A stretch of 64,000 nucleotides of DNA from Acetivibrio clariflavus DSM 19732 (GTDB lineage Bacteria; Bacillota; Clostridia; Acetivibrionales; Acetivibrionaceae), in assembly GCF_000237085.1 (NCBI RefSeq), contig NC_016627.1, forward strand, positions 1,550,001 through 1,614,000, written 5' to 3'. How positions within the stretch are numbered: position 1 is the stretch's first letter; every line of letters starts with the position of its first letter. The position numbers and the translations under genes are program-made. The notes under the pieces were generated by a model that ran no database searches, was not told where the DNA came from, and was given only the letters and a program-made list of their open reading frames with translations. Positions 1 through 8,885 of the stretch are shown here, one piece after another.

Positions 1-12
1 ATCAAAAATTAG

Positions 13-56
13 AAATTTAATTTTATGGTTTACCGGCCATAAAATTAAATTTTTTT
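13..56 (+). terminator. Rho-independent terminator of an upstream gene
   Basis: A 16-bp perfect stem (13-28 with 37-52) closes an 8-nt loop and runs into a T tract at 50-56. It ends a plus-strand transcript that enters from outside the window. Confidence 0.8.
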
Positions 57-142
57 GGGCAGTTTTTTTATGTGACTGTATATTATATAGCCGGCTGGAA
101 AAATAAAAAAATTACTGTAACTATATTTTTTTATTTTGAAAG

Positions 143-151
143 TGATATAAT
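143..151 (+). promoter_or_regulatory. Extended -10 promoter for the oxidoreductase operon
   Basis: TGATATAAT is a full extended -10 element (TG at 143-144, TATAAT at 146-151) in the gap after the upstream terminator. No good -35 is visible. Use of this site would give a leader of about 170 nt before the first gene. Confidence 0.4.
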
Positions 152-328
152 TAAAATTAATACTTACAATGTAATGTGCTTTTCAACATTATAAGAATTT
201 AAATTGCAGGATTTAACATTTTTGCAGAATGATTGGATAAATCAAAAGATAAAGTTATTTCTGTCGGTTAAGCTCGTATTTACAAGGATTAATTTGGTTT
301 ATATATAATGAATAAGAAGGAGAAGCAA

Positions 329-997
329 ATGTCAAAGGAAAGAATAAGTATATTTGCAGGGCACTTTGGAAGCGGAAAAACTGAAGTGGCTGTGAACTTT
401 GCATTAAATGCTGCAAGTAAATCGAAAAAGGTTGCAATTGTTGATTTGGATATAGTAAATCCATATTTCCGTACTGCAGATGCAAAGATTGAATTGGAGA
501 AAATGGGCATTTGGGTAATTACGCCGGTATATGCCAACACCAATGTGGATGTTCCGGCTCTTCCACCGGAAATGAACTCTTTATTTGAAAAAAAAGAGTA
601 TGATGTTATTATCGACGTGGGCGGAGATGACCTTGGGGCTAAAGTACTTGCAAGATTTAAGGACGAGTTCTTAAATGAAGGATACTGCTTGTATTTTGTT
701 GTCAATACAAAACGCCCTATGACTGATACCGAGGCTAAAATAGAGCAAATGATTTATGAAATAGAAAGCTCATGTGGACTGAAAGTTACAAAACTTATCA
801 ATAATACAAATCTATTGGACAATACCGATGTAGATGTTGTAGTTGAGGGACATAGGATTATAGAAAGAGTATCTGACAAACTCGGTATACCGATTGGATT
901 TGTCAGTGGTTTTACTGATTTGATGGGAGGTATTGAAAAGGAAATTGACGTTGAATTGTTTCCGTTGAAAAAGTTGATAAAACTGCCTTGGAATTAA
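329..997 (+). CDS. ParA/CobB-like P-loop ATPase
   Basis: This is a 222-residue P-loop NTPase of the CobQ/CobB/MinD/ParA class, probably cytosolic. The Walker A stretch GHFGSGKT is at residues 11-18, followed by a DLDIVNPYFR segment typical of the deviant-Walker family. The ATG at 329 is chosen over an in-frame ATG at 308 because AGGAG at 318-322 lies at the right distance from 329 and would fall inside the longer reading. It is the first gene of a tightly packed operon with a PilZ protein and a 2-oxoacid:ferredoxin oxidoreductase. By analogy with other ATPases of this class it could help assemble or position the enzyme or load its Fe-S cofactor, but that is inference. The exact substrate is unknown. 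Confidence 0.75.
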   Translation: MSKERISIFAGHFGSGKTEVAVNFALNAASKSKKVAIVDLDIVNPYFRTADAKIELEKMGIWVITPVYANTNVDVPALPPEMNSLFEKKEYDVIIDVGGDDLGAKVLARFKDEFLNEGYCLYFVVNTKRPMTDTEAKIEQMIYEIESSCGLKVTKLINNTNLLDNTDVDVVVEGHRIIERVSDKLGIPIGFVSGFTDLMGGIEKEIDVELFPLKKLIKLPWN

Positions 998-1011
998 TGG
1001 AGGTAATATTT

Positions 1012-1737
1012 ATGGAAGGGATTAAGCTAAGGGAATTTCTTCACGAAGGAGCAATAATCAGAACAAAGCACTGCAACAGTTCATCATGGGTAACAAACGT
1101 TGTCTATTCAATCAATGACGATTATATTGAAATTGATATAGGTCTGGAAAGGGACTATATACAGAATATAATCATGATTGGGGACACAATAAAATGTAAA
1201 TATACTTCCGACGATTATGAATTTACATTGAGAGGTTGGGTAACAAGAATAAACCTTGATATACCGCAGAGTATCACAATTAAAATACATGATATTGAAA
1301 GATTTGTGAATAAGCGTGACAGCTATAGATTTGATGTTTATCTTGCCTCCGTTATAAAATTAAAAAATAGTGATGAAAAAGGCATTTTTGCTATATTAAC
1401 TAATATTAGTCATACCGGTGCGGCTTTTACTGTGAAAGAGGATTTGGAAAAAGAATTGGGTATAACTTTTTTGGAAGACAATGAACGTACCTTCATTTTT
1501 GTGATATATATATCACCTGAGAAGCAAATAACCTTTGAAGGCACATTAAAGAGAAAATGTGATAACGAAAAGGGGAAGGAATACGGTGTGAGAATCACCG
1601 ATATTGATATTGAAAATGAAAAAGTCTTGGTAGAATTTCTTGAAAAACTTGCAAATAAAGATAAAGAGTTCTATAATAAACGAAGTGGTTTTTGGTCGAA
1701 AAATAGTAAGTACAAATTAGGTGGCGAAAATAAATAA
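1012..1737 (+). CDS. PilZ-domain (YcgR-like) c-di-GMP-binding protein
   Basis: This is a 241-residue soluble protein with two parts. An N-terminal beta-rich half (about 1-95) resembles the YcgR/PilZN domain, and a PilZ domain follows (about 98-220). The c-di-GMP ligands are intact: R102 and R106 form the RxxxR motif, and NISHTG (131-136) is the N/DxSxxG motif. Proteins of this family bind c-di-GMP and change the output of a partner such as a motor, pilus or enzyme. The start at 1012 follows GGAGGT (999-1004) with normal spacing. It sits 14 nt after the ATPase gene and 35 nt before the ferredoxin subunit, so it is probably co-transcribed with the oxidoreductase, which is an unusual place for a PilZ gene. 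The target is unknown. Confidence 0.85.
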   Translation: MEGIKLREFLHEGAIIRTKHCNSSSWVTNVVYSINDDYIEIDIGLERDYIQNIIMIGDTIKCKYTSDDYEFTLRGWVTRINLDIPQSITIKIHDIERFVNKRDSYRFDVYLASVIKLKNSDEKGIFAILTNISHTGAAFTVKEDLEKELGITFLEDNERTFIFVIYISPEKQITFEGTLKRKCDNEKGKEYGVRITDIDIENEKVLVEFLEKLANKDKEFYNKRSGFWSKNSKYKLGGENK

Positions 1738-1772
1738 TTTTATTTTTGACCACTAAGTAATGGGGGATAGAA

Positions 1773-1979
1773 ATGGCTAAAGTAACATTTCATGAAGAAC
1801 GCTGCAAGGGATGTAAGTTATGTACGACTGTATGTCCGAAAAAAATTGTTATTATGCTGGAAGATAAGATAAATCAAAAAGGCTTCCATCCGGCTGGTGT
1901 ATCTGATATGGACAAATGTATCGGATGTGCATTTTGTGCCACTATATGTCCTGATTGCGTAATTGAAGTTGAAAAATAA
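1773..1979 (+). CDS. 2-oxoacid:ferredoxin oxidoreductase, ferredoxin-like delta subunit
   Basis: This is a 68-residue protein with two 4Fe-4S motifs: C11xxC14xxC17xxxC21 and C49xxC52xxC55xxxC59. It is the small electron-transfer subunit of a four-subunit 2-oxoacid oxidoreductase, carrying electrons from the TPP site to free ferredoxin. It lies directly upstream of the alpha, beta and gamma genes, the usual delta-first order for VorDABC/KorDABC complexes. An extra cysteine (C62) follows the second motif. Size and spacing are normal for the family. Confidence 0.9.
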   Translation: MAKVTFHEERCKGCKLCTTVCPKKIVIMLEDKINQKGFHPAGVSDMDKCIGCAFCATICPDCVIEVEK

Positions 1980-2022
1980 ATTCATTTATATGAAACGGAT
2001 AAGGTAGGGTGACGTATTTAAA

Positions 2023-3081
2023 ATGGGTGAAAAGTTGTTAATGAAAGGTAATGAAGCAATTGCAGAAGCTGCTATTAGAGCCGGTTGTAGGCATTATTTC
2101 GGATATCCTATTACACCGCAGACCGAAATTGCGCATTACATGGCAAAGAAAATGCCTGAGGTTGGAGGTACCTTTGTGCAGGCAGAAAGTGAAATAGCAG
2201 CAATAAACATGGTTTACGGTGCGGCAAGTGCCGGAGTTAGGGTTATGACTTCTTCTTCGAGTCCCGGTATTAGTTTGAAGCAGGAAGGAATTTCCTATGC
2301 CGCAGGGGCAGAGCTGCCGGCTGTTATTGTCAATATTGTAAGATGCGGTCCGGGTCTTGGAGGTATTTTACCGGCACAATGTGATTATTTCCAGGCTGTA
2401 AAAGGCGGAGGTCACGGAGATTACAAAATGGTGGTTTTGGCGCCTTCCAGTGTCCAGGAACTGTATGAGTTAACGGTTGAAGCCTTTAATATTGCCGATA
2501 AATACAGACAATTAACTATGATTATGGGCGACGGTATACTGGGCCAAATGATGGAAGCCGTTGAATTCAGAGATGAGGAGAACATTGTTAAAGTTGACAA
2601 GCCGTGGGCTACTACAGGAACAGGTTTAAAGAGGGAACACAATACAATACAGTCCATATATATTCAGCCTGAAGTACTGGAAGAACACAATAGAAAGCTC
2701 CAAAAGAAGTACAGGCTTATTGAAGAAAATGAAGTAAGAGTTGAAACTTATAATTGTGAAGATGCGGAAATTATTGTTGCAGCGTTTGGTACAACTGCAA
2801 GAATAGTCAATAATGTTATAAAAATGGCTGAGAAGGAAGGAATAAAGGTTGGTTTGATAAGACCTATTACACTTTGGCCGTTCCCTGTAAAGGAATTTGA
2901 AAAGTATGCAGAGGTGCCTAAAGCATTTCTGTCGGTGGAATTGAATGCCGGTCAGATGGTTGAAGATGTAAAGCTTGCTGTAAACGGTAAAAGACCGGTT
3001 TATTTCTATGGTAGAATGGGTGGAATGATTCCGACTCAAAAGGAAATTTTGGATCAGATAAAGCAAATATTAAATAAATAA
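2023..3081 (+). CDS. vorB: 2-oxoacid:ferredoxin oxidoreductase alpha subunit (VorB type)
   Basis: This 352-residue protein has the pyruvate:ferredoxin oxidoreductase domain I plus a transketolase C-terminal-like domain. The segment GYPITPQTE near residue 27 is the family's substrate/TPP-side signature, and a SSSSPGISL stretch follows near residue 85. The complex oxidatively decarboxylates a 2-oxoacid to an acyl-CoA and reduces ferredoxin. Overall resemblance is to the branched-chain (VOR) or 2-oxoglutarate (KGOR) type, and sequence reading alone does not settle the substrate. It is 43 nt after the delta gene and 17 nt before beta, in one operon. The gene symbol is provisional. Confidence 0.85.
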   Translation: MGEKLLMKGNEAIAEAAIRAGCRHYFGYPITPQTEIAHYMAKKMPEVGGTFVQAESEIAAINMVYGAASAGVRVMTSSSSPGISLKQEGISYAAGAELPAVIVNIVRCGPGLGGILPAQCDYFQAVKGGGHGDYKMVVLAPSSVQELYELTVEAFNIADKYRQLTMIMGDGILGQMMEAVEFRDEENIVKVDKPWATTGTGLKREHNTIQSIYIQPEVLEEHNRKLQKKYRLIEENEVRVETYNCEDAEIIVAAFGTTARIVNNVIKMAEKEGIKVGLIRPITLWPFPVKEFEKYAEVPKAFLSVELNAGQMVEDVKLAVNGKRPVYFYGRMGGMIPTQKEILDQIKQILNK

Positions 3082-3098
3082 GTAAGAGGGGAATTAAA

Positions 3099-3845
3099 AT
3101 GGCTACTGTTTTTAAGAGACCACATGCTTTGATTGATAAATCAATGCACTATTGCCCGGGATGTACCCACGGCATTATTCACAGGCTTATTGCAGAGGTA
3201 TTGGATGAATTGGAAATAGAGGGAAAGACAGTAGGTGTGTCATCGGTAGGATGCACCTATAACAATTATGAATATTTCAATTGTGACATGGTACAAGCAG
3301 CCCATGGTAGAGCACCGGCAGTTGCTACCGGTATCAAGCGAGCTCTTCCTGATAACATTGTTTTTACTTATCAGGGTGACGGTGATTTGGCAGCTATCGG
3401 TACTGCTGAAATAGTTCATGCGGCTGCAAGAGGTGAAAAGATAACTACTATCTTTGTAAACAATGCTATTTATGGAATGACTTCGGGCCAGATGGCTCCT
3501 ACAACTCTTATCGGTCAGGTTACTACAACTTCACCTTTTGGAAGAAAGCCTGAAACTCATGGTTTCCCTATAAAGGTTTGTGAGATGCTGTCTACCTTGG
3601 AAGGAGCCGTATATCTTGAAAGAGTGTCGGTGCATGATGTTAAAAACATAATGAATGCAAAAAAAGCTATTAAGAAAGCATTTCAAGTGCAGATGGCCAA
3701 CCTGGGCTTTTCTATAGTTGAAGTATTGTCCTCCTGTCCGACTAACTGGGGAATGACCCCGGTAGATGCTTTAGGATGGATAAAGGATAAAATGGTACCT
3801 TTTTATCCTTTAGGTAATTTTAAAGGCAAGGATTTGGAGGTGTAA
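3099..3845 (+). CDS. 2-oxoacid:ferredoxin oxidoreductase beta subunit (TPP-binding)
   Basis: This is the 248-residue TPP-binding catalytic subunit. C19xxC22 near the N terminus and a cysteine at residue 52 are of the kind that ligate the proximal 4Fe-4S cluster in this family. GDGD (93-96) with NNAIYG (121-126) forms the TPP/Mg motif. It works with the alpha subunit to decarboxylate the 2-oxoacid and pass electrons to the delta subunit. Start: GAGGGG lies just upstream of the ATG at 3099. It is 17 nt after alpha and 7 nt before gamma. Length is normal for VorA/KorB. Confidence 0.88.
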   Translation: MATVFKRPHALIDKSMHYCPGCTHGIIHRLIAEVLDELEIEGKTVGVSSVGCTYNNYEYFNCDMVQAAHGRAPAVATGIKRALPDNIVFTYQGDGDLAAIGTAEIVHAAARGEKITTIFVNNAIYGMTSGQMAPTTLIGQVTTTSPFGRKPETHGFPIKVCEMLSTLEGAVYLERVSVHDVKNIMNAKKAIKKAFQVQMANLGFSIVEVLSSCPTNWGMTPVDALGWIKDKMVPFYPLGNFKGKDLEV

Positions 3846-3852
3846 TGTAATA

Positions 3853-4386
3853 ATGAAGCATCAAGATGTTATTATAGCTGGGTTTGGCGGCCAGGGAATA
3901 CTTTCAGCAGGAAGGATTCTTGCCCAGGCAGGTATGCTGGAGAACAAAAACGTATCATGGTTCCCATCCTATGGCCCAGAGATGAGAGGCGGTACTGCAA
4001 GCTGCAATGTAATTATATCGGAAGAAGCAGTAGGATCACCGATTATAAATGTTGCTACTTCACTTATAGTCATGAACGGACCTTCCCTTGACAAATTTGA
4101 AAAGATGGTTGCCAGCGGTGGAATAATTATTGCAGACAGTTCGTTGGTTGAAAGAGCACCTGAAAGAGATGATGTAAGTGTTTATAGAATACCTGCAACA
4201 AAGACTGCTTTGGATATGGGCAGCGGTACTTTTGCTACTATAATTCTGCTGGGCAAGCTAATTGCTGCCACAAATATTGTTTCTAAAGAATCGTTTATAG
4301 AGGCTTTGAAAAAGACTCTTCCGGAGAAGAAACATTACATGATTCCCGATGAAATAAAAGCTTTAGAATATGGAATGGAGTTTTAA
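3853..4386 (+). CDS. 2-oxoacid:ferredoxin oxidoreductase gamma subunit
   Basis: This 177-residue protein has the catalytic gamma-domain fold. GFGGQGILSAG near residue 10 is the diagnostic glycine-rich motif and PEMRGGTASC (about 43-52) is the second conserved block. It completes the alpha/beta/gamma/delta complex and probably helps bind CoA. The gene begins 7 nt after the beta stop, with GGAGG overlapping the end of the beta frame, so translation is likely coupled. A terminator follows at 4423-4457, so this is the last gene of the operon. Confidence 0.88.
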   Translation: MKHQDVIIAGFGGQGILSAGRILAQAGMLENKNVSWFPSYGPEMRGGTASCNVIISEEAVGSPIINVATSLIVMNGPSLDKFEKMVASGGIIIADSSLVERAPERDDVSVYRIPATKTALDMGSGTFATIILLGKLIAATNIVSKESFIEALKKTLPEKKHYMIPDEIKALEYGMEF

Positions 4387-4422
4387 TATTTGATAAATCC
4401 AGATAATTATTAATTATTATTG

Positions 4423-4457
4423 AAAAAAGGTTGCAACTATATGTTACAACCTTTTTT
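4423..4457. terminator. Bidirectional Rho-independent terminator
   Basis: The arms 4423-4437 and 4443-4457 pair over 15 bp with one G-U and a 5-nt loop, with A and T tracts at the two ends. It lies between the convergent oxidoreductase operon and glutamine synthetase, so it can serve both strands. Confidence 0.85.
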
Positions 4458-4504
4458 GCAGCTTTTTGAAAATATAAACGAATATTTATGCTTTTCTACC
4501 GCTG

Positions 4505-6619
4505 TTAAATATTAAATAATAACTGGCCGTAAGTCGGGAATGGCCATAGTTTTTCATCTACTATTGTTTCAAGTTTGTCAGCCACAGCTCTTAATTCGGA
4601 CATCTTAGCCAATACAACATCCCTGTATATTACAGCATGTTCATAAGTGTCACCGTTGAAGTTGGCTGCATCGGAAGCGGCCTTTTCAAGGTCAGCTATT
4701 CTCTTTTTTAATTGGGCTAAAAGCGTTGAAGTTTCTTCTAAAAGCTCGGATTGGGCGCTTATATCCACATTAAGGCCTGTAGCTTTTATAGATGTTATGG
4801 TGGAAGCAATATCCCCTGTAAAGCGAATGACAGCAGGTAATATTTGGCGTTTTGCCATATCAAGCATTGTAAGCGCTTCAATATTTATTGTTTTAATATA
4901 TGTTTCAAGGAGTATTTCACATCGTGAGAGTAATTCTGTTTTATTCAGAACTCCATGTTTTTCAAATACTCTTATATTTTTTTCATCAGTCAATGCCATA
5001 ATCGCATCGACTGTATTGTCTATATTGTGAAGACCTCTTCTTTCGGCTTCTTTAATCCATTCTTCACAGTAATTGTTTCCGTTAAATATAATTCTCTTGT
5101 GATTGGTTACAATTTCTTTAAGCAATGACTGCAGTTCTGCATTGAAATCTGTTGCTTTTTCAAGGCGATCTGCCATCTTACTTAAAACTTCGGCAACTAT
5201 TGTATTTAGCACGAAGTTTGGACCTGAAATTGAGGCTGAAGACGGAACCATTCTGAATTCAAATTTGTTTCCGGTGAAGGCAAAGGGGGAAGTTCTGTTC
5301 CTGTCCGTCGCATCTTTCGGTAATGCCGGCAGTGTACTGACTCCTATTTTAAGTTCGCCATTATTTATTGATGTTCTTGCACCGCCGTTTTCTATTTGCT
5401 CGAGGATATCTGTGAGCTGGTCGCCAAGGAATATTGAGATAATAGCTGGTGGTGCCTCATTTGCACCCAGTCTTAGGTCATTACCAGCGTTGGCAGCAGA
5501 AGCTCTAAGCAGGTCGGCATATTCATCCACTGCCTTTATTACAGCACACAGGAATACTAAGAACTGTGCATTTTCATGGGGAGTATTTCCGGGATCGAGA
5601 AGGTTTTGTCCATCATTTGTGCTCATTGACCAGTTGTTGTGTTTTCCCGAACCGTTAACTCCTGCAAAAGGTTTTTCATGCAAAAGACATACGAGTCCAT
5701 GTCTTAATGCAACCTTTTTTAGCGTATCCATAATTAACTGGTTATGATCGGTTGCAACATTTGTTGTTCCGAAAATTGGGGCTATTTCATGCTGAGCAGG
5801 AGCAACTTCATTATGTTTTGTTTTGGAATAAACCCCCAACCTCCACAGTTCCTGATCCAGTTCTTTCATGAAGGCTGAAATTCTCTCTTTAAGTGTACCA
5901 TAATAATGATCTTCCATTTCCTGTCCTTTAGGCGGTTTTGCACCGAATAAGGTCCTTCCTGTAAAAATCAAGTCTTTGCGCTGATCGAAAAGTTCTTTGT
6001 CAATAAGAAAGTATTCCTGCTCGGCACCAACGGTTGTAATAACTCTTGTAGTAGTAGTATTTCCAAAAAGCCGTAAAATACGGAGTGCTTGTTTGTTTAG
6101 CGCTTCCATGGATCGTAAGAGAGGTGTCTTTTTATCCAATACTTCTCCTGTATAGGAACAGAAAGCGGTAGGAATGTATAATGTGGTGTCTCTTATAAAA
6201 GCTGGAGAAGTACAATCCCAAGTGGTATAACCTCTTGCCTCAAAGGTTGCCCTAAGGCCTCCCGATGGAAAGGATGAAGCGTCAGGTTCGCCTTTTATAA
6301 GTTCTTTACCTGAAAACTCCATTATAACTTTTCCATCCACTGTGGGTGAGATGAATGAATCGTGTTTTTCGGCAGTGATGCCTGTCATTGGCTGAAACCA
6401 GTGAGTGTAGTGTGTTGCACCTTTTTCTATAGCCCAATCTTTCATGGCATTTGCAACAATTTCTGCGATATGAGGAAGGAGTGGAGTACCTTCATCTATA
6501 GTTTTCTTTAAAGCCTTGTAAGTTTCTTTAGGCAGACGTTCCCGCATGGTTGCATCGTTAAAAACGCTAGAGCCGAATTCTTCTGTGAGAGAATACGGTC
6601 GTGATTCCACCTTCGACAT
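4505..6619 (-). CDS. glnN: Type III glutamine synthetase
   Basis: This 704-residue enzyme makes glutamine from glutamate, ammonia and ATP in the cytosol. Length and motifs are those of the large GlnN/GSIII class, not the ~450-residue GlnA. The family blocks are visible: GAEQEYFL (198-205, metal ligands), NEVAPAQHE (270-278), and EKPFAG...NGSGKHNN (315-329, ATP/glutamate site). An in-frame TTG six codons upstream is rejected because AAAGGGG lies 8 nt before the ATG at 6619. It is monocistronic, bounded by the bidirectional terminator and a long upstream gap. No GlnR-like operator or glutamine riboswitch is recognisable upstream. Confidence 0.95.
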   Translation of the reverse strand: MSKVESRPYSLTEEFGSSVFNDATMRERLPKETYKALKKTIDEGTPLLPHIAEIVANAMKDWAIEKGATHYTHWFQPMTGITAEKHDSFISPTVDGKVIMEFSGKELIKGEPDASSFPSGGLRATFEARGYTTWDCTSPAFIRDTTLYIPTAFCSYTGEVLDKKTPLLRSMEALNKQALRILRLFGNTTTTRVITTVGAEQEYFLIDKELFDQRKDLIFTGRTLFGAKPPKGQEMEDHYYGTLKERISAFMKELDQELWRLGVYSKTKHNEVAPAQHEIAPIFGTTNVATDHNQLIMDTLKKVALRHGLVCLLHEKPFAGVNGSGKHNNWSMSTNDGQNLLDPGNTPHENAQFLVFLCAVIKAVDEYADLLRASAANAGNDLRLGANEAPPAIISIFLGDQLTDILEQIENGGARTSINNGELKIGVSTLPALPKDATDRNRTSPFAFTGNKFEFRMVPSSASISGPNFVLNTIVAEVLSKMADRLEKATDFNAELQSLLKEIVTNHKRIIFNGNNYCEEWIKEAERRGLHNIDNTVDAIMALTDEKNIRVFEKHGVLNKTELLSRCEILLETYIKTINIEALTMLDMAKRQILPAVIRFTGDIASTITSIKATGLNVDISAQSELLEETSTLLAQLKKRIADLEKAASDAANFNGDTYEHAVIYRDVVLAKMSELRAVADKLETIVDEKLWPFPTYGQLLFNI

Positions 6620-6756
6620 TTTGAAATCCCCTTTCAAAAATATAAATTTCGAATAGTTTACTAAAAAATGTATAATAAATCGGTACAGTCTTATTTGTCG
6701 TTTATAGCTTTATGTTTTATATACATAATCCAGTAAAAATTATTTCAATAGTATGC

Positions 6757-6895
6757 ACTTTATAAAGTTTATTAATTTTGTTTATCCTAAAAAGAACGAA
6801 ATAAAAGAGCGTGTCATAAAATCTGAAACGCCCTTACTTGTCGAATAATGCTTATAAACTTTATAAATATCGTTATTGAAAAGTTTATAAAGTTG
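6757..6895. repeat. Repeated ACTTTATAAAGT palindromes
   Basis: A perfect 12-bp palindrome ACTTTATAAAGT (6757-6768) is followed by two near-copies, 6856-6867 and 6884-6894. The latter two also form an inverted repeat of about 11 bp with each other. The spacing and palindromic form suggest a protein-binding site, but the AT-rich context makes chance repeats likely. No known regulator motif is matched. Confidence 0.35.
6801..6835 (-). terminator. Terminator of the ymaF-like gene
   Basis: Read on the minus strand, an 11-bp stem (6825-6835 with 6805-6815, one mismatch, one G-U) with a 9-nt loop runs into TTTATTT. It lies downstream of the minus-strand YmaF gene. Confidence 0.6.
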
Positions 6896-7057
6896 TTAGC
6901 GTATTTCTTATAATATAATAATGGGTTTTATAAAAAAAAGCAAGATACAATTTTATAAAATACAAAATTTTTATCAATAAATTAGGTTATAATATTTTAT
7001 TGCCACAGCCAGTGCTTGCAACGAGCAATATAATGAGTTTGTCTCGTATTTACCGAT

Positions 7058-7378
7058 TTATACATGCAGTTTATAGAGTCTTTTAGTACCAATATACTCA
7101 ATTTCTTCATCGGTATAATTTTTATAGGTATGGGTATGGTCAGAACTAATTTCAAGTTCACCTTCTATTTTATGAATATGTCCGTTTTCTGTCTTTATCG
7201 GTAATCCCGTATAGCCTGTATAGTAATGGGAATGCCCATTATAAGAGGATACACCAAAAAAAGTATGAATATGAAAACTTTCAATACCTATCATATTATC
7301 CGAAATTCCATACATTCTGTGAATATGCCCGTTGGAAGTATTGCATTCAAATTTATATTTATGAATATGCGAATGCAT
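7058..7378 (-). CDS. YmaF-family histidine-rich protein
   Basis: This is a 106-residue soluble protein built around HxH motifs: residues 2-6 (HxHxH), 18-20, 36-38, 49-51, 67-69 and 81-83. Each is followed by an aromatic or hydrophobic stretch, so the chain looks like imperfect short beta repeats with a histidine pair at each turn. This matches the YmaF family, whose function is unknown. A metal-binding role (Zn, Ni or Cu) is a reasonable inference from the histidines only. AGGAGG lies 6 nt before the ATG. It is transcribed alone, with a terminator downstream at 6801-6835. Confidence 0.8.
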   Translation of the reverse strand: MHSHIHKYKFECNTSNGHIHRMYGISDNMIGIESFHIHTFFGVSSYNGHSHYYTGYTGLPIKTENGHIHKIEGELEISSDHTHTYKNYTDEEIEYIGTKRLYKLHV

Positions 7379-7482
7379 AAAAAACCTCCTCTAATAAGTA
7401 AAGTTATGCAAGATATTTATTAATCTGCACAAAAAGGTTTTTTTTATTTATCCAATTATTGTATTATTATTTTAACATAAAC

Positions 7483-7508
7483 AAAAAAAAGCTGCAACAG
7501 CAGCAGCT
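7483..7508 (-). terminator. Terminator of the LCP-family gene
   Basis: On the minus strand, AGCTGC (7503-7508) pairs with GCAGCT (7490-7495), followed by eight T residues. It lies 22 nt past the LCP stop codon. Confidence 0.75.
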
Positions 7509-7529
7509 AATCCAGTTTCAGGTTTTAAG

Positions 7530-8633
7530 CTATTCTATGAATATGTAATAAGTTCCATTTAGCATTTTGCTTTGACCTGTCAAGGTTATACTTTCAATTT
7601 CGTATTTTTTTGTTACTACTTCTTTTGCCAATCCCAAATAGGAAGTGAAAATATCTCCGACACCAACACTATGTTTCAAATTTTTGCTAAGGGTTTTTGT
7701 AAGTTCAGGAATTTTGTCTATGTTGGAAATTGTTCCATGCTGGTTGATAAATGCTTTGATAAATTTGATTTGATTATTTTTTCTTTCAATATCGCCTATC
7801 TGAAAAAGCTCACCTTTTTCGTTATATCCCTGCCTGAAACGTACAAAACCTTCCGCTTGTTTGCCGTTAAGCCTTTGCCTTCCTTTGTCTATATGAATGA
7901 AAAGATCCTGAAACGGGTCTTCATAATGCATATCATAAGGGACATCAATTTCAACTCCGCCAAACAGATCGACAAGTTCCACAAAACCTGTAGTATTTAC
8001 TCTGACATAGTCGTCTATTTCTATTCCGAATTTTTCCTTTATTACATCGGCCAGAAAGTTCATTGAATATGATTCAAATTTACCTTCGTATTTCAAATAT
8101 GGCCCGATATTATGGGCAGCGTTGATTTTATAAAATCCAGGATTGTTTGCTTTTCCGTAGATTGAAAGGTAATGCCTTACTTTTTCATTGTAGTTAATAT
8201 AGAGGTCTCTTGGTATCATAATCAGTTTAAGCTTCTCATTTTCCTTGTCAATACTTAAAATGCCGATGGTATCGTAAAGCCCGCTTACTTTATCAGAACC
8301 GAGAAATAAGATGTTTTTGCTATTCTTTGAAACAAGCTCCTTTGAATAAGTTTTTTCGTTTGTAAGTCCGGGGATTGAGTCGTAGTCTATTTCGCTGGGA
8401 GTGGGTAAAGCGGTTGGAGTAGGTATGTATTTATCAACATTTTTTTTGGTAATATCAATAGGGTCAATGGTAGGTTGAACTTCGGGAGTGGGCTCTATTG
8501 CAGCAGATTTATCATTTCCCAGAAGTCCTAATTTTCCAAGAACAAAAACAGATATAGCTATTATGACAAAGGAGCTTAACCATAATATAATACTTTTTTT
8601 AATTTTATTTTTGGAATTTCTTTTTTTCCTCAT
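7530..8633 (-). CDS. LytR-CpsA-Psr (LCP) family cell-wall polymer ligase
   Basis: This is a 367-residue membrane-anchored enzyme. A basic N terminus and one transmembrane helix (about 14-36) are followed by a Pro/Thr-rich linker (45-85) and an LCP domain (about 103-310). LGSD (111-114), DTI (121-123) and IPRDLY (140-145) match the conserved Asp/Arg residues that bind the polyprenyl pyrophosphate substrate. LCP enzymes move teichoic-acid-like or capsular polymers from a lipid carrier to peptidoglycan on the outer face of the membrane. The start has GGGAG upstream. It is monocistronic with its own terminator. A LexA-like palindrome lies about 50 nt upstream (8683-8696). Confidence 0.9.
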   Translation of the reverse strand: MRKKRNSKNKIKKSIILWLSSFVIIAISVFVLGKLGLLGNDKSAAIEPTPEVQPTIDPIDITKKNVDKYIPTPTALPTPSEIDYDSIPGLTNEKTYSKELVSKNSKNILFLGSDKVSGLYDTIGILSIDKENEKLKLIMIPRDLYINYNEKVRHYLSIYGKANNPGFYKINAAHNIGPYLKYEGKFESYSMNFLADVIKEKFGIEIDDYVRVNTTGFVELVDLFGGVEIDVPYDMHYEDPFQDLFIHIDKGRQRLNGKQAEGFVRFRQGYNEKGELFQIGDIERKNNQIKFIKAFINQHGTISNIDKIPELTKTLSKNLKHSVGVGDIFTSYLGLAKEVVTKKYEIESITLTGQSKMLNGTYYIFIE

Positions 8634-8682
8634 TTTTTTCTCCCTTTACATTCCTTAAAGCTTAAAGTATGTTAATTATATT

Positions 8683-8696
8683 CTAACATATGTTCT
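8683..8696. promoter_or_regulatory. Possible weak LexA-like palindrome
   Basis: CTAACATATGTTCT matches the Bacillus/Clostridium SOS-box core AACATATGTTC but lacks the outer G and C of CGAAC...GTTCG. It sits just upstream of the LCP gene. SOS control of an LCP gene would be unexpected, so this may be chance. Confidence 0.2.
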
Positions 8697-8885
8697 ATGC
8701 ATTTCGGGCAAAAAAAACAAAATTTAAGAAAAATTTAATCTTCATGCTATGATCAAAAATACATTACACTTATATTTCGACATGTTGTTTAAAGAAATAT
8801 AATGGTAATTTCAGGCTGTTTTATAAAAAAAACATATTGACTTATGTGAAATGTCATTTAACTTTTATAGAAATGGAGAAATTTT

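Larger units (their letters stand above)
6620..7057. other. 438-nt gene-free region upstream of glnN
   Basis: No coding sequence is visible. The region holds the glnN promoter area (not precisely assignable), the minus-strand terminator at 6801-6835 and the ACTTTATAAAGT-type palindromes. The stretch 6900-7020 is simply very AT-rich. Confidence 0.5.

Noticed and set aside
5103-5747. Long plus-strand reading frame opposite glnN
   Set aside because: It is a shadow of the glutamine synthetase coding strand: no ribosome site, no recognisable domain, composition explained by codon use of glnN.
6839-6845. TGTCGAA Spo0A-box-like sequence (also at 8776-8782 and 53353-53359 in reverse)
   Set aside because: A 7-mer is expected several times by chance in 64 kb; no pairing with the correct promoter spacing.
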